DNA from: Flavobacterium sp. 123
GTDB lineage: Bacteria; Bacteroidota; Bacteroidia; Flavobacteriales; Flavobacteriaceae
Assembly (NCBI RefSeq): GCF_003634825.1
Contig: NZ_RBXD01000001.1
Span: 2,859,942 to 2,923,941 of the forward strand
DNA: 64,000 bases
Reading direction: 5' to 3'
Position numbers and translations under genes: made by a program. A model generated the notes under the pieces. The model was given only the letters and a program-made list of their open reading frames with translations, was not told the origin of the DNA and made no database searches. Of this stretch, positions 18,851-28,093 are shown piece after piece; the first letter of the stretch is position 1; each line of letters starts with the position of its first letter.

Positions 18851-21800
18851 ATGAAATTAAAAAATTACTTACCAAATCAGCTTATAAAATGTAATCAAGA
18901 GAGTACATCTTATAGCAAAAAAGTATTCTTATTTTTTGCCGCGCTATTTTTGACTGTAGCAAGTAGTTATTCCTTAGAAGCCCAAAATGTTAGTTTGACA
19001 TTTTCTAAAGGATACCTAGGCACCCAAGGGTCTAACACTAATCAGGCCAATTCCATTAACAATTTATCTAATATTGGAATCAACAGAATTAGTTTTAGCC
19101 AAGCCTATGCTGGTGCATTTGGAGGTACACAAGGAAATGACTTGTCAGGAAACTTAACCTTTTATTTGGCTAACGGAACTTCATTTTCATTAACAGGTGC
19201 TTTAAACTGGAGAGAAACTAGTGGATCAACTGTTGAAGTATTCGGATTTATTTTTGATTCAGGTCAAAACCACACTATCACTTACGGATTAGGCCAAACT
19301 TATAATATAGTTGGAGGAAGTACCCCTAATACAAGTACAACTTTAGGACTAAAAGCATATGCATCAAGCTTTGTGTTTGTTAATGGAGAAAACAGAGCAG
19401 GAAATGCTGCAACTAATGGATTATTAGATGCTCTTAATGCTGAACTCTTGAGTTCACCACAACCATCTACTGTAACTTTGAGTACTGCAAATGTAACTGA
19501 AGGTCAAAACTTAGTTTACAATGTTACATTATCATCAGCAACTACTGTAGGTAATCCACAAACTTTTGTTTTTACTTATGGTGGAACTTCAACAAATGGA
19601 TCTGATTACAATAGCACATTTACATTTTCAAATGGAGTAATCGATAATGGTGATGGCACAATAACTGTTCCGGGTGGGGTTAGCTCTTTTACAATTACAG
19701 CTAGCACAACAGACGATAGTTCTATTGAATCAACTGAAACTTTAATACTAAATATAGGTAGTAAATCAGACTCAGGTAATATTTTAGACAATGATAGTGT
19801 TGCATTAACAGCAAGCACATCTCAGACAAATTTATTTTGTTTTGGGGGTAGCAATGGTACCGCATCAGTTGTTGTTTCAGGAGGAACTGCGCCTTACTCT
19901 TATTCTTGGTCACCTTCTGGTGGTACTTGGGCAACCGCCTCTGGACTTACAGCTGGAAATTACACTGTAACGATTACAGATGATAATTTAGCAACTATTA
20001 CTAAAAACTTTACTATAACAGAACCATCTGCTATAACCGCGAGCGCATCGCAAACTAATGTATCTTGTAATGGTGGTTCTAATGGAACTGCATCTGTAAC
20101 TCCTTCTGGTGGAGCAGGTTCTTATACCTATTCTTGGTCTCCTTCTGGAGGTACAGGTGCTACTGCTTCTGGACTTTCTGCAGGTAGTTATACCGTAACT
20201 ATTGAAGATGCTAACGGATGTTCTGCAACAAGAAACTTTACTATAACTGAGCCATCTGCTATAGCCGCGAGCGCATCGCAAACTAATATAGCTTGTAATG
20301 GTGGAGCAACAGGTAGTGCATCTGTCACTCCTTCTGGTGGTGCAGGTTCTTATACCTATTCTTGGTCTCCTTCTGGAGGTACAGGTGCTACTGCTTCTGG
20401 ACTTACAGCTGGTAACTATACTGTAACAATTACAGATGCTAACTTATGTACTGCAACAAGAAACTTTACTATAACTGAGCCATCTGCTATTACCGCTACT
20501 ACATCACAAACAAATACATCATGTAATGGATCAACAGATGGTATTGCCTCTGTTATTGCTTCTGGTGGTACAGGTTCTTATTCATACTCATGGTCACCTT
20601 CTGGTGGTACAGCCGCTACTGCTACTGGACTTGCAGCTGGAAACTATACTTGTACAATTACTGATTTAAATGGATGTTCAATTGATAAAAATTTCACAAT
20701 AGCATTATCATCTTCTTGGAATGATTTTGATTGTGATGGTGATGGTGTGACTAATGGAACTGAAGTTACTGACGGGACAAATCCTGATAATAGCTGTTCT
20801 TTTACAGCATCAAGTATCACATTAAATGCAAGTTCTTCTTGGAATACTGCTGATTGTGATGGCGATAATGTAACTAATGGTCAAGAATTATTAGACGGCA
20901 CTGATCCTAATAAACCAGATACAGACGGTGACGGTGTAACAGACGGTAAAGAAAAAACAGATGAGACTGACGCAACTGATCCTTGTAAATTTGTTTTTGC
21001 TAGTCAATCTGTAGCTCCTAGTTCTTCTTGGAATACTGCTGATTGTGATGGCGATAATGTAACTAATGGTCAAGAAAAATTAGATGGTACTGATTCTAAC
21101 AAACCTGATACTGATGGTGACGGTGTAACAGACGGTAAAGAAAAAACAGATGCAACTGACGCAACTGATCCTTGTAAATTTGTTTTTGCTAGTCAATCTG
21201 TAACTCCTAGTTCTTCATGGAATACTGCTGATTGTGATGGTGATACTATTACTAATGGTCAAGAAAAATTAGATGGTACTGATCCTACTAAACCTGATAC
21301 TGACGGTGATGGTGTAACTGATGATAAAGAAAAAACAGACGCAACTGACGCAACTGATCCTTGTAAATTTGTTTTTGCTAGTCAATCTGTAGCTCCTAGT
21401 TCATCTTGGAATACTGGTGATTGTGATGGTGATAATGTAACTAACGGTCAAGAAAAATTAGATGGTACTGATCCTAATGTAGCAGATACTGACGGTGACG
21501 GTGTAACAGATGATAAAGAGAAAACAGATGTTACTGACGCAACTGATGCTTGTCAATTTATTTTAGCTAGTCAATCTGTAGCTCCTAGATCTTCTTGGAA
21601 CACTGCTGATTGTGACGGTGATAATGTAAGTAATGGTCAAGAAAAAATTGACGGTACTGATCCTTTAAAACCAGATACTGACGGTGACGGTGTAACAGAT
21701 GGTACAGAAAAAATTGATGGTACTAATGCTAAAAACACATGCGACTATTTAGCAGCAAGTCAGACTTTGAGTCCAAGTGCTTTATGGAATGATGCAGATT

Positions 21801-22288
21801 GTGATAATGATGGTATTAGAAACGGAGACGATAACTGTGTATTTACAGCTAATGCTAACCAAACTGATAATGATAATGATGGTTTAGGTGATACATGTGA
21901 TGATGATGATGATAATGACGGAATTTTAGATACTGTTGACAACTGTCCATTAACTCCAAACTCAGATCAAGCTGATAGAGACCATGATGGTAAAGGTGAT
22001 GTATGTGATTTAGGATTAAATGTTTCACAAGCTATTACTCCAAACGGTGATGGTATAAATGACACTTGGATGATATACAACATCGAACAATATCCTAATT
22101 CAACAGTTCGAGTATTCAATCGTTGGGGATCTGAAATATTCTATGCTCACAATTATAGAAATGATTGGGATGGGCATTATAAAAACAAAAACCAATCTCT
22201 ACCAGAAACTTCAGCATACTATTACCAAATTGATATTGAAGGAAATGGAAGCGTTGATTTAGAAGGTTGGATATATTTAACAAAATAA
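18851..22288 (+). CDS. T9SS type B surface protein with Calx-beta, SprB-like and TSP3-like repeats
   Basis: An 1145-residue secreted protein. An N-terminal signal with a hydrophobic core ([17 protein letters not shown]) ends near residue 45. A Calx-beta-like domain spans about 207-312. Four copies of a 76-residue SprB/PKD-like repeat (SWSPSGGT...[10 protein letters not shown]) span about 321-624. Then come Ca2+-binding thrombospondin-type-3-like units ([34 protein letters not shown]), including five 63-residue copies, and a terminal NDDCD-type segment. The gliding-motility-associated type B sorting domain fills about 1055-1145 ([39 protein letters not shown]), so export is by T9SS. The next gene is its probable PorP/SprF partner. 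It is likely an adhesin. Confidence 0.95.
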   Translation: MKLKNYLPNQLIKCNQESTSYSKKVFLFFAALFLTVASSYSLEAQNVSLTFSKGYLGTQGSNTNQANSINNLSNIGINRISFSQAYAGAFGGTQGNDLSGNLTFYLANGTSFSLTGALNWRETSGSTVEVFGFIFDSGQNHTITYGLGQTYNIVGGSTPNTSTTLGLKAYASSFVFVNGENRAGNAATNGLLDALNAELLSSPQPSTVTLSTANVTEGQNLVYNVTLSSATTVGNPQTFVFTYGGTSTNGSDYNSTFTFSNGVIDNGDGTITVPGGVSSFTITASTTDDSSIESTETLILNIGSKSDSGNILDNDSVALTASTSQTNLFCFGGSNGTASVVVSGGTAPYSYSWSPSGGTWATASGLTAGNYTVTITDDNLATITKNFTITEPSAITASASQTNVSCNGGSNGTASVTPSGGAGSYTYSWSPSGGTGATASGLSAGSYTVTIEDANGCSATRNFTITEPSAIAASASQTNIACNGGATGSASVTPSGGAGSYTYSWSPSGGTGATASGLTAGNYTVTITDANLCTATRNFTITEPSAITATTSQTNTSCNGSTDGIASVIASGGTGSYSYSWSPSGGTAATATGLAAGNYTCTITDLNGCSIDKNFTIALSSSWNDFDCDGDGVTNGTEVTDGTNPDNSCSFTASSITLNASSSWNTADCDGDNVTNGQELLDGTDPNKPDTDGDGVTDGKEKTDETDATDPCKFVFASQSVAPSSSWNTADCDGDNVTNGQEKLDGTDSNKPDTDGDGVTDGKEKTDATDATDPCKFVFASQSVTPSSSWNTADCDGDTITNGQEKLDGTDPTKPDTDGDGVTDDKEKTDATDATDPCKFVFASQSVAPSSSWNTGDCDGDNVTNGQEKLDGTDPNVADTDGDGVTDDKEKTDVTDATDACQFILASQSVAPRSSWNTADCDGDNVSNGQEKIDGTDPLKPDTDGDGVTDGTEKIDGTNAKNTCDYLAASQTLSPSALWNDADCDNDGIRNGDDNCVFTANANQTDNDNDGLGDTCDDDDDNDGILDTVDNCPLTPNSDQADRDHDGKGDVCDLGLNVSQAITPNGDGINDTWMIYNIEQYPNSTVRVFNRWGSEIFYAHNYRNDWDGHYKNKNQSLPETSAYYYQIDIEGNGSVDLEGWIYLTK
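19811..20722 (+). repeat. Four 228-bp tandem repeats (SprB-like domains)
   Basis: Units start at 19811, 20039, 20267 and 20495 and each encodes a 76-residue SprB-like domain beginning A-S-A-S-Q-T-N. The middle copies are nearly identical in DNA; the first and last are more diverged. Confidence 0.85.
20831..21775 (+). repeat. Five 189-bp tandem repeats (TSP3-like Ca2+-binding units)
   Basis: Units start at 20831, 21020, 21209, 21398 and 21587. Each encodes 63 residues with two D-x-D-G-D-x-x-x-x-G calcium-loop motifs and one or two spaced cysteines (DC..., DPC/DAC). Confidence 0.85.
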
Positions 22289-22308
22289 TTTACTAAGAAA
22301 AAGATAAA

Positions 22309-23190
22309 ATGAAAAAACTTAATTATATACTAATCGGTTTTCTATTCGTAATGAGTAGTTCCCTTTTTGCCCAACAGGAAAGCACGTTTACTTTTTACAA
22401 ATACCATATGAATATGATCAATCCAGCTTATGCCGGAATGGACAATCAAACACTTGGTACAAGTTCTATTAGAACGCAATGGACAGGAATTGTTGATGCT
22501 CCAAAAACGCAAGCAGTTTCTTTTGGAACTACTTTGGGTCACAATTTAGGATTTGGAGTTTCTGTAGTAAACGATAGAACTTTTGTTGAAAAACAAACCT
22601 TTGTTGGTGTTGATTTCTCTTATAAATTACAAATGAGTGAAACTATCGACTTGTATCTAGGATTAAAAGCAGGTGGAAATTTCTACAATGTAAACACTTC
22701 AGGTTTAGAAACATATGCAGTACAATCTGATCCAGCTTTAGGTTCTATTAGCACTTTCAATCCTAATTTAGGTGTTGGTGCCGTTTTGAAAAACAATAAA
22801 TTCTTTGTTTCGCTTTCTATTCCTAGAATATTGAATACTCAGAATGCTAAAAACGAAAACGGATATGCAATGATAGCTACAGATAGACCTCATGTTTATT
22901 TGAGCGGAGGATATGATTTTGATTTAAATCCTTCATTAGTTTTAAAACCATCTGTATTGCTTCGTTATGTGAATGGTGCTCCTGCTTCTTTAGATTTAAA
23001 CACAATGTTTCAAATTGAAAACAATTTTGAAATTGGAGGAACTTACAGAACGGATAAAGCATATGCAGCTATGGCAAATATTACTTTAAGTAAGCGATTT
23101 GTTTTTGGATTTGCTTACGAAATGAGCACAAGACCTGAATTAGCAAGTGCAAAAAATACAAATGAAATTTTATTGCAATTTAAATTCTAA
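22309..23190 (+). CDS. PorP/SprF-family T9SS outer-membrane protein
   Basis: A 293-residue outer-membrane protein with a signal peptide (MKKLNYILIGFLFVMSSSLFAQQ) and the family opening YKYHMNMINPAYAGMDN, followed by many alternating beta strands and a C-terminal aromatic FKF. PorP/SprF proteins assist export or surface anchoring of specific T9SS type B proteins; SprF does so for SprB in F. johnsoniae. It starts 20 bases after the adhesin stop, so it is co-transcribed with that likely client and is followed by a strong terminator (23213-23242). The specific pairing is inferred from adjacency. Confidence 0.93.
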   Translation: MKKLNYILIGFLFVMSSSLFAQQESTFTFYKYHMNMINPAYAGMDNQTLGTSSIRTQWTGIVDAPKTQAVSFGTTLGHNLGFGVSVVNDRTFVEKQTFVGVDFSYKLQMSETIDLYLGLKAGGNFYNVNTSGLETYAVQSDPALGSISTFNPNLGVGAVLKNNKFFVSLSIPRILNTQNAKNENGYAMIATDRPHVYLSGGYDFDLNPSLVLKPSVLLRYVNGAPASLDLNTMFQIENNFEIGGTYRTDKAYAAMANITLSKRFVFGFAYEMSTRPELASAKNTNEILLQFKF

Positions 23191-23212
23191 AACAGAATTA
23201 AACATATTTTAT

Positions 23213-23242
23213 AAAAAATCCTCAAGTCATTGAGGATTTTTT
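23213..23242 (+). terminator. Terminator after the first SprF-like gene
   Basis: Perfect 13-bp stem AAAAAATCCTCAA / TTGAGGATTTTTT with loop GTCA, continuing in T's. It closes the adhesin-SprF transcription unit. Confidence 0.9.
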
Positions 23243-23298
23243 TTGTTTTAAATTCAAAGCATGGTAATTACTAAAAAATAAACCTAAATAGAATTCCA

Positions 23299-23336
23299 TA
23301 AAAAAAACCTCCAAAATCAAATGACTTTGGAGGTTT
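23299..23336 (-). terminator. Terminator of the tRNA-Val gene
   Basis: On the minus strand a perfect 11-bp stem AAACCTCCAAA / TTTGGAGGTTT (23326-23336 and 23305-23315) runs into an eight-T tract, just 3' of the tRNA. Confidence 0.85.
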
Positions 23337-23346
23337 GTAATTTTTG

Positions 23347-23421
23347 TGGGCGATGAGGGGTTCGAACCCCCGACCCCCTCGGTGTAAACGAGGTGCTCTG
23401 AACCAGCTGAGCTAATCGCCC
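23347..23421 (-). tRNA. tRNA-Val (anticodon TAC)
   Basis: The reverse strand folds into a full 75-nt cloverleaf: acceptor GGGCGAT/ATCGCCC with discriminator A, D-arm GCTC...GAGC, anticodon stem CCTCG/CGAGG around loop TTTACAC, a five-base variable loop and T-arm GGGGG-TTCGAAC-CCCTC. The central TAC anticodon reads valine GTA codons. CCA is not encoded. Confidence 0.97.
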
Positions 23422-23519
23422 TAATTGCGAGTGCAAATATACATTTAGAAATCAATTTCACAAGGTGTTTTTAAAAAAAATATTAAAAAAAAATCATCCT
23501 TAATAACTTATTCGCTCAC

Positions 23520-23589
23520 TAACAGTATTTTAATACTTAAATCAAAAACTGTTATTTTTTTGTAATGAATGTCTATAGTAGTACATTTG
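23520..23589 (+). promoter_or_regulatory. Promoter and upstream dyad of the ABC transporter gene
   Basis: A canonical Bacteroidota promoter: TTTG at 23559-23562, 19 bases, TACATTTG at 23582-23589. Directly upstream is a dyad TAACAGT/ACTGTTA (23520-23526, 23548-23554), with a smaller AGTATT-tt-AATACT palindrome inside its left part, a possible regulator site. The -7 element lies inside an upstream in-frame extension of the gene, which fixes the start at 23608. Confidence 0.75.
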
Positions 23590-23607
23590 GAACATAAATT
23601 ATATAAA

Positions 23608-25395
23608 ATGGCAAGATTCAAAGAAAATGATTTACCAAAATCAAAAATTACTGCAACTTCACTTAGTAAGGCGAAGATAATTTTCAAATATGCTGGAAAA
23701 AACAGTTGGAAATTTTATGTAGGCTTAGTCTTTTTATTGCTAACAAGTGTTACCGCATTAGCCTTTCCTAAATTTATGGGAATGTTAGTTGATTGCGTGA
23801 ATAAAAAAGACGCAGCACTAGCTAATCAAATAGCGCTAGGATTAGGATTAGTACTAATTTTACAATCTGTATTTTCATTTTTCAGGTTATCATTGTTTGT
23901 GAATTTTACCGAAAACACTTTAGCTAATGTTCGATTAGCTCTTTACACAAACCTTGTTAAATTACCGATGTCTTTTTTCTCTCAAAAACGTGTTGGGGAA
24001 TTAAATAGCCGAATTAGTAATGATATTGGACAAATTCAAGATACATTAACAACTACTATAGCGGAATTTTTACGTCAATTTATTTTAATTATAGGAAGTT
24101 TTGCAATGTTAGCAAGCATCAATATTAAATTGACTATCATGATGATTTCTGTAGTGCCACTAGTAGGAGTTGCTGCAGTAATTTTTGGACGATTCATAAG
24201 AAAGTATTCTAAAAAAGTGCAAGACCAAGTTGCAGAGAGTCAAGTTGTGGTTGAAGAAACCATGCAAGGGATTAGTATTGTTAAAGCATTTGCAAACGAA
24301 TGGTATGAAATACATCGCTACAAAGAAAAAATAAAAGAAGTTGTCAAAATTGCTATTAAAGGAGGACAATTTAGAGGATATTTTGCTTCTTTTATTATTA
24401 TCTGTCTCTTTGGAACTATTGTAGCTGTTGTTTGGTATGGCGTGCAATTAAGTATTGCTGGCGAAATAACCGTTGGGCAATTATTCACATTTATTTTATA
24501 CTCAAGTTATGTTGGAGCTTCTTCGGGAGGTATTGCAGAATTATATGCGCAAGTCCAAAAAGCTATTGGTGCAACCGAAAGAGTTTTTGAATTATTAGAA
24601 GAAGAACCTGAAAAAATTAATTTAATTCATGATGCTTCAACAATTCAAAAAATAAAAGGAGATGTTACTTTTAAAAATGTTGCTTTTCATTATCCATCTA
24701 GAAAAGAAATCAAAGTACTGAAGGAAGTGAGCTTTAAAGCTACTTTTGGCCAAAAAATAGCTATTGTTGGACCTAGTGGAGCCGGAAAATCAACTATTGC
24801 GTCTTTGTTATTGCGTTTCTACAATATAAATGAAGGTGAAATTTTAATTGACGATAAGAACATCTACGATTATGACTTAGAAAATCTAAGAGGAAACATG
24901 AGTATTGTTCCGCAAGATGTCATTTTATTTGGAGGAACAATTAGAGAAAACATTGCTTATGGAAAACCTAATGCTAGCGAAGAAGAAATTCTTTTAGCAT
25001 CAAAACAAGCTAATGCTTATAATTTCATTGAAAGTTTCCCTGAAAAATTCGATACAATTGTTGGTGAAAGAGGTATTAAATTATCTGGTGGACAAAGACA
25101 ACGTATCGCTATTGCGAGAGCATTACTGAAAAATCCAAGTATCTTAATTTTAGACGAAGCTACTTCTTCATTAGATAGTGAAAGTGAAAAACTAGTTCAA
25201 GAAGCCTTAGAAATTTTAATGGAAGGAAGAACAAGTATAATTATAGCACATCGTCTTTCTACTATTCGTAGTGCTGATCAAATTTTAGTTCTTGATAATG
25301 GTGCAATTTCAGAACAAGGTACACACCAAGAATTAATTGCTTTAGAAAACGGAATTTATAAAAACTTAAGCAACTTACAATTTAGCCATTCTTAG
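23608..25395 (+). CDS. ABC exporter (membrane domain fused to ATPase)
   Basis: A 595-residue half-transporter. The transmembrane region (about residues 30-310) has six hydrophobic segments, and the nucleotide-binding domain follows with Walker A GPSGAGKST, signature LSGGQRQRIAIARALL, Walker B ILILDEATSSLD and switch histidine in IIAHRLST. The layout matches MsbA/multidrug or lipid exporters working as homodimers; the substrate cannot be read. The start MARFKENDLPKSK at 23608 is preferred over an in-frame ATG at 23569 because a promoter -7 box sits between them. A bidirectional terminator separates it from proline dehydrogenase. Confidence 0.93.
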   Translation: MARFKENDLPKSKITATSLSKAKIIFKYAGKNSWKFYVGLVFLLLTSVTALAFPKFMGMLVDCVNKKDAALANQIALGLGLVLILQSVFSFFRLSLFVNFTENTLANVRLALYTNLVKLPMSFFSQKRVGELNSRISNDIGQIQDTLTTTIAEFLRQFILIIGSFAMLASINIKLTIMMISVVPLVGVAAVIFGRFIRKYSKKVQDQVAESQVVVEETMQGISIVKAFANEWYEIHRYKEKIKEVVKIAIKGGQFRGYFASFIIICLFGTIVAVVWYGVQLSIAGEITVGQLFTFILYSSYVGASSGGIAELYAQVQKAIGATERVFELLEEEPEKINLIHDASTIQKIKGDVTFKNVAFHYPSRKEIKVLKEVSFKATFGQKIAIVGPSGAGKSTIASLLLRFYNINEGEILIDDKNIYDYDLENLRGNMSIVPQDVILFGGTIRENIAYGKPNASEEEILLASKQANAYNFIESFPEKFDTIVGERGIKLSGGQRQRIAIARALLKNPSILILDEATSSLDSESEKLVQEALEILMEGRTSIIIAHRLSTIRSADQILVLDNGAISEQGTHQELIALENGIYKNLSNLQFSHS

Positions 25396-25413
25396 AAAAA
25401 AGAATACTTCATA

Positions 25414-25447
25414 AAAAAACTCCATTCAATTATGAATGGAGTTTTTT
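25414..25447. terminator. Bidirectional terminator, ABC gene / proline dehydrogenase
   Basis: Perfect 15-bp stem AAAAAACTCCATTCA / TGAATGGAGTTTTTT with loop ATTA between convergent genes; T-tracts are available on both strands. Confidence 0.9.
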
Positions 25448-25473
25448 ATTGGGTGTTTTTTTGTCATACAAAA

Positions 25474-26643
25474 TTACTTCCCTTTCCTTCTATCTCTTTC
25501 CGCTTTTATCAAGGATAATTCACGACTTGTTTGTCCTGCAACAGAAGTGTTTTCCTCCGCACGACGAATTAAGTAAGGCATAACATCCTTAACTGGACCA
25601 AATGGCAAATATTTAGCTACATTATATCCGTTAGCTGCTAAATTATAACTGATATTATCACTCATTCCATACAATTGACCAAACCAAATTCTATCATCGT
25701 CATTTTTGATGCCTCTTTCTTGCATCAACTCCATTAGCGAATAAGAACTTTGTTCATTATGCGTTCCCGCAAAAATGGACATTTTATCTAAATGCTCAAT
25801 CATATAAAGCACCGCTGCGTCATAGTTTACATCTGTTGCTTCTTTCGAACTACAAATTGGCGATATACACCCGTTTTGTTCAGCACGCAGATTTTCTTTT
25901 TCCATGTATGCGCCACGAACTAATTTCATTCCGATATAGAATCCTTCTTTTAAAGCTTTTTGATGTAAATTCTTCAAATAATCCAAACGATCCCAACGAT
26001 ACATTTGTAGCGTATTAAAAACAATCGCTTTTTCTTTATTATACTTTTGCATCATTTTAGTAACCAAATCATCTGCGGCATCTTGCATCCAACTTTCTTC
26101 TGCGTCAATCAGTAAGGCAACATTCTTTTGGTGCGCTTCCTTACAAACTATATCAAAACGTTCCTCAACTCTATTCCATTCTGCTTGCTCTTCTGGAGTT
26201 AATGCTTTCTTCTCTCCTACTTTATCATATAAATCAATACGTCCAAATCCTGTAGGTTTAAAAACCGCAAACGGAATTGCCTCGCGTTCTTTTGCAAATT
26301 CAATGGTCTTCAAAGTCATATTAAGAGCGGCGTCAAACTGATCTTCCTCCTCTTTTCCTTCAACAGAGTAATCTAATACTGACGAAACTCCTTTGGTAAA
26401 CATTTTATCAACTACACTAAGACAGTCGTCTTCATTTACACCACCACAAAAATGGTCAAAAACGGTAGCTCTAATTAATCCTTCAACAGGAAGATTAGCT
26501 TTTATTGCAAAATTAGTGACTGCAGTTCCTATTCGCACTAAAGGCTGATTATCAATCATTTTAAAAAGAAAATAGGCTCTATCAAGTTCCGTATCACTTT
26601 TTAGAGCAAAGGCAATTTGTGTATTTTTGAATATTTTTTCCAT
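25474..26643 (-). CDS. Proline dehydrogenase
   Basis: FAD-linked oxidation of proline to pyrroline-5-carboxylate, the first step of proline catabolism. The 389-residue chain is a stand-alone PRODH TIM barrel, without the aldehyde dehydrogenase half of PutA. Recognisable strands are AVFKPTGFGRIDLYDKVGEK, VALLIDAEESWMQDAADDL, IVFNTLQMYRWDRLDYL, GFYIGMKLVRGAYMEKEN and the C-terminal YLIRRAEENTSVAGQTSRE, which carries the family's substrate-binding YxxRRxxE pattern. The matching P5C dehydrogenase is not in the window. A -7 element TATATTTG (minus, 26663-26670) lies 20 bases before the start. Confidence 0.93.
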   Translation of the reverse strand: MEKIFKNTQIAFALKSDTELDRAYFLFKMIDNQPLVRIGTAVTNFAIKANLPVEGLIRATVFDHFCGGVNEDDCLSVVDKMFTKGVSSVLDYSVEGKEEEDQFDAALNMTLKTIEFAKEREAIPFAVFKPTGFGRIDLYDKVGEKKALTPEEQAEWNRVEERFDIVCKEAHQKNVALLIDAEESWMQDAADDLVTKMMQKYNKEKAIVFNTLQMYRWDRLDYLKNLHQKALKEGFYIGMKLVRGAYMEKENLRAEQNGCISPICSSKEATDVNYDAAVLYMIEHLDKMSIFAGTHNEQSSYSLMELMQERGIKNDDDRIWFGQLYGMSDNISYNLAANGYNVAKYLPFGPVKDVMPYLIRRAEENTSVAGQTSRELSLIKAERDRRKGK

Positions 26644-26662
26644 TATTTGTTATATTTTTATA

Positions 26663-26670
26663 CAAATATA
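26663..26670 (-). promoter_or_regulatory. -7 promoter element for proline dehydrogenase
   Basis: TATATTTG on the minus strand, an exact TAnnTTTG match; a TTTTTG lies 24 bases upstream, somewhat far for a -33 element. Confidence 0.45.
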
Positions 26671-26735
26671 GATAGAGTTTTGGATATTATTTAGCAAAAA
26701 TTCCCTTATTTTGCGCTTAAAATTATTCCAAAAAG

Positions 26736-27803
26736 ATGCAAACTATTCAAGCCAATAATTATCCAATATATTTTAATGCAAAAGGATATGAAGCGTTAAA
26801 CCTTCATCTAAAAGAAAACAAATATTCCAACATATTTATTATAGTTGATAGTAGCACAAATGAGTTTTGTTTACCAAAATTCCTGCCTTATTTAGAAACG
26901 GAACTTACTATTGAAATCATTGAATTTGAAGCTGGTGAGGCTAATAAAAACATCGATACGTGTGTTGAAATCTGGAAAGTTTTAACAGAATTAGGTGGTG
27001 ACAGAAAAAGTCTTGTAATTAATCTAGGTGGTGGAGTTGTAACGGATTTAGGTGGATTTGTTTCATCAACATTCAAGCGAGGTATTGATTTTATTCACAT
27101 TCCAACTACTCTATTATCAATGGTAGATGCTTCTGTAGGTGGCAAAAATGGTGTGGATTTAGGAAATTTAAAAAACCAAATTGGCGTTATTAATGTTCCT
27201 AAAATGGTATTGATAGATACGAACTATTTAGAAACTTTATCTCAAACCGAAATGCGATCTGGTCTAGCAGAAATGCTGAAACACGGATTAATATACGACA
27301 GAGCTTATTGGGAGCGATTCTTAGATTTAAAAGCTATCGATTTTGCTGATTTTGATGAACTAATTTATCGTTCAGTAGAAATTAAAAATGAAATCGTAAA
27401 ACAAGATCCAACCGAAAAAAATATTAGAAAAGCATTAAATTTTGGTCATACTTTAGGACATGCTATTGAAAGTTATTTTTTAGAAAATGAATCTAAGACT
27501 ACTTTATTACACGGAGAAGCTATTGCTGTTGGAATGATTTTAGAAAGTTATATTTCGCTTCAGAAAAATCTAATCAATACAGAAGAATATCTTGAGATTA
27601 AATCTACTATAAAATCCATTTATGACGATATCACTTTTGAAAAAAATGATATCGAACCTATACTAGAATTGCTTATTCATGATAAAAAAAATGAATTTGG
27701 AACCATTCAGTTTGCATTAATTGAAGGGATTGGTAACATAAAAATAAACCAATTAGTTGAGAATGAATTGATTCTTGATGCTTTCCAAGATTATAAATCT
27801 TAA
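26736..27803 (+). CDS. aroB: 3-Dehydroquinate synthase
   Basis: Converts DAHP to 3-dehydroquinate in the shikimate pathway, using NAD and a divalent metal. The NAD-binding GGGVVTDLGGFVSSTFKRG (about 97-115) is followed by IPTTLLSMVDASVGGKNGVD, which is highly diagnostic. Metal ligands are placed in SGLAEMLKHGL (Glu), NFGHTLGHAIES (His) and LLHGEAIAVGM (His). The length of 355 residues is normal. It is divergent from proline dehydrogenase and shows no operon with other aro genes; a small ORF with its own promoter follows. Confidence 0.97.
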   Translation: MQTIQANNYPIYFNAKGYEALNLHLKENKYSNIFIIVDSSTNEFCLPKFLPYLETELTIEIIEFEAGEANKNIDTCVEIWKVLTELGGDRKSLVINLGGGVVTDLGGFVSSTFKRGIDFIHIPTTLLSMVDASVGGKNGVDLGNLKNQIGVINVPKMVLIDTNYLETLSQTEMRSGLAEMLKHGLIYDRAYWERFLDLKAIDFADFDELIYRSVEIKNEIVKQDPTEKNIRKALNFGHTLGHAIESYFLENESKTTLLHGEAIAVGMILESYISLQKNLINTEEYLEIKSTIKSIYDDITFEKNDIEPILELLIHDKKNEFGTIQFALIEGIGNIKINQLVENELILDAFQDYKS

Positions 27804-27824
27804 TCCATTTTTTAATAAAAAGGA

Positions 27825-27856
27825 TTGCGTTTCGTATATAATATTTTTTACATTTG
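27825..27856 (+). promoter_or_regulatory. Promoter for a small ORF upstream of arginine decarboxylase
   Basis: TTG at 27825-27827, 21 bases, TACATTTG at 27849-27856. The ATG of the small ORF is only five bases beyond the -7 element, so the message would be leaderless or nearly so, or the promoter serves the downstream gene only. Confidence 0.45.
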
Positions 27857-27861
27857 CTCCG

Positions 27862-28041
27862 ATGAAAAAAAATCAAAATCAAATAAATTTTAGTTGGGAT
27901 AAAGCCCAAAACAGTATTCCTTTTTTAGGAATGTTGAATTGTTTTTATACCATTAAAAGAAAATTTAGTTTTGATGTTTTTCAATATTTAAAAGCGGATC
28001 CTGAAAAGCTTCAGATTGTTTATGCAAATATTCGAGTTTGA
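27862..28041 (+). CDS. Small hypothetical protein (59 residues)
   Basis: I do not recognise a family. ATG at 27862 gives MKKNQNQINFSWDKAQNS and a basic, soluble 59-residue chain with a central FLGMLNCFYTIKRKF. An in-frame upstream ATG (27775) overlaps the end of aroB and precedes the promoter, so it is unlikely. The ORF lies 52 bases before arginine decarboxylase in the same direction. It could be a real small protein or part of the 5' leader of the decarboxylase transcript; amino-acid composition favours coding. Confidence 0.45.
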   Translation: MKKNQNQINFSWDKAQNSIPFLGMLNCFYTIKRKFSFDVFQYLKADPEKLQIVYANIRV

Positions 28042-28093
28042 ATTTTAGTTTACTTATTTTTATGTATATTTAATCTAAAATTCTGAAAACTAA

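Noticed and set aside
23569-23607. Longer start for the ABC exporter at 23569
   Set aside because: A canonical promoter -7 box (23582-23589) lies inside this extension, so it would not be transcribed from that promoter.
27775-27861. Upstream ATG for the small ORF before speA
   Set aside because: The extension overlaps the aroB 3' end and the promoter; composition changes at 27862.
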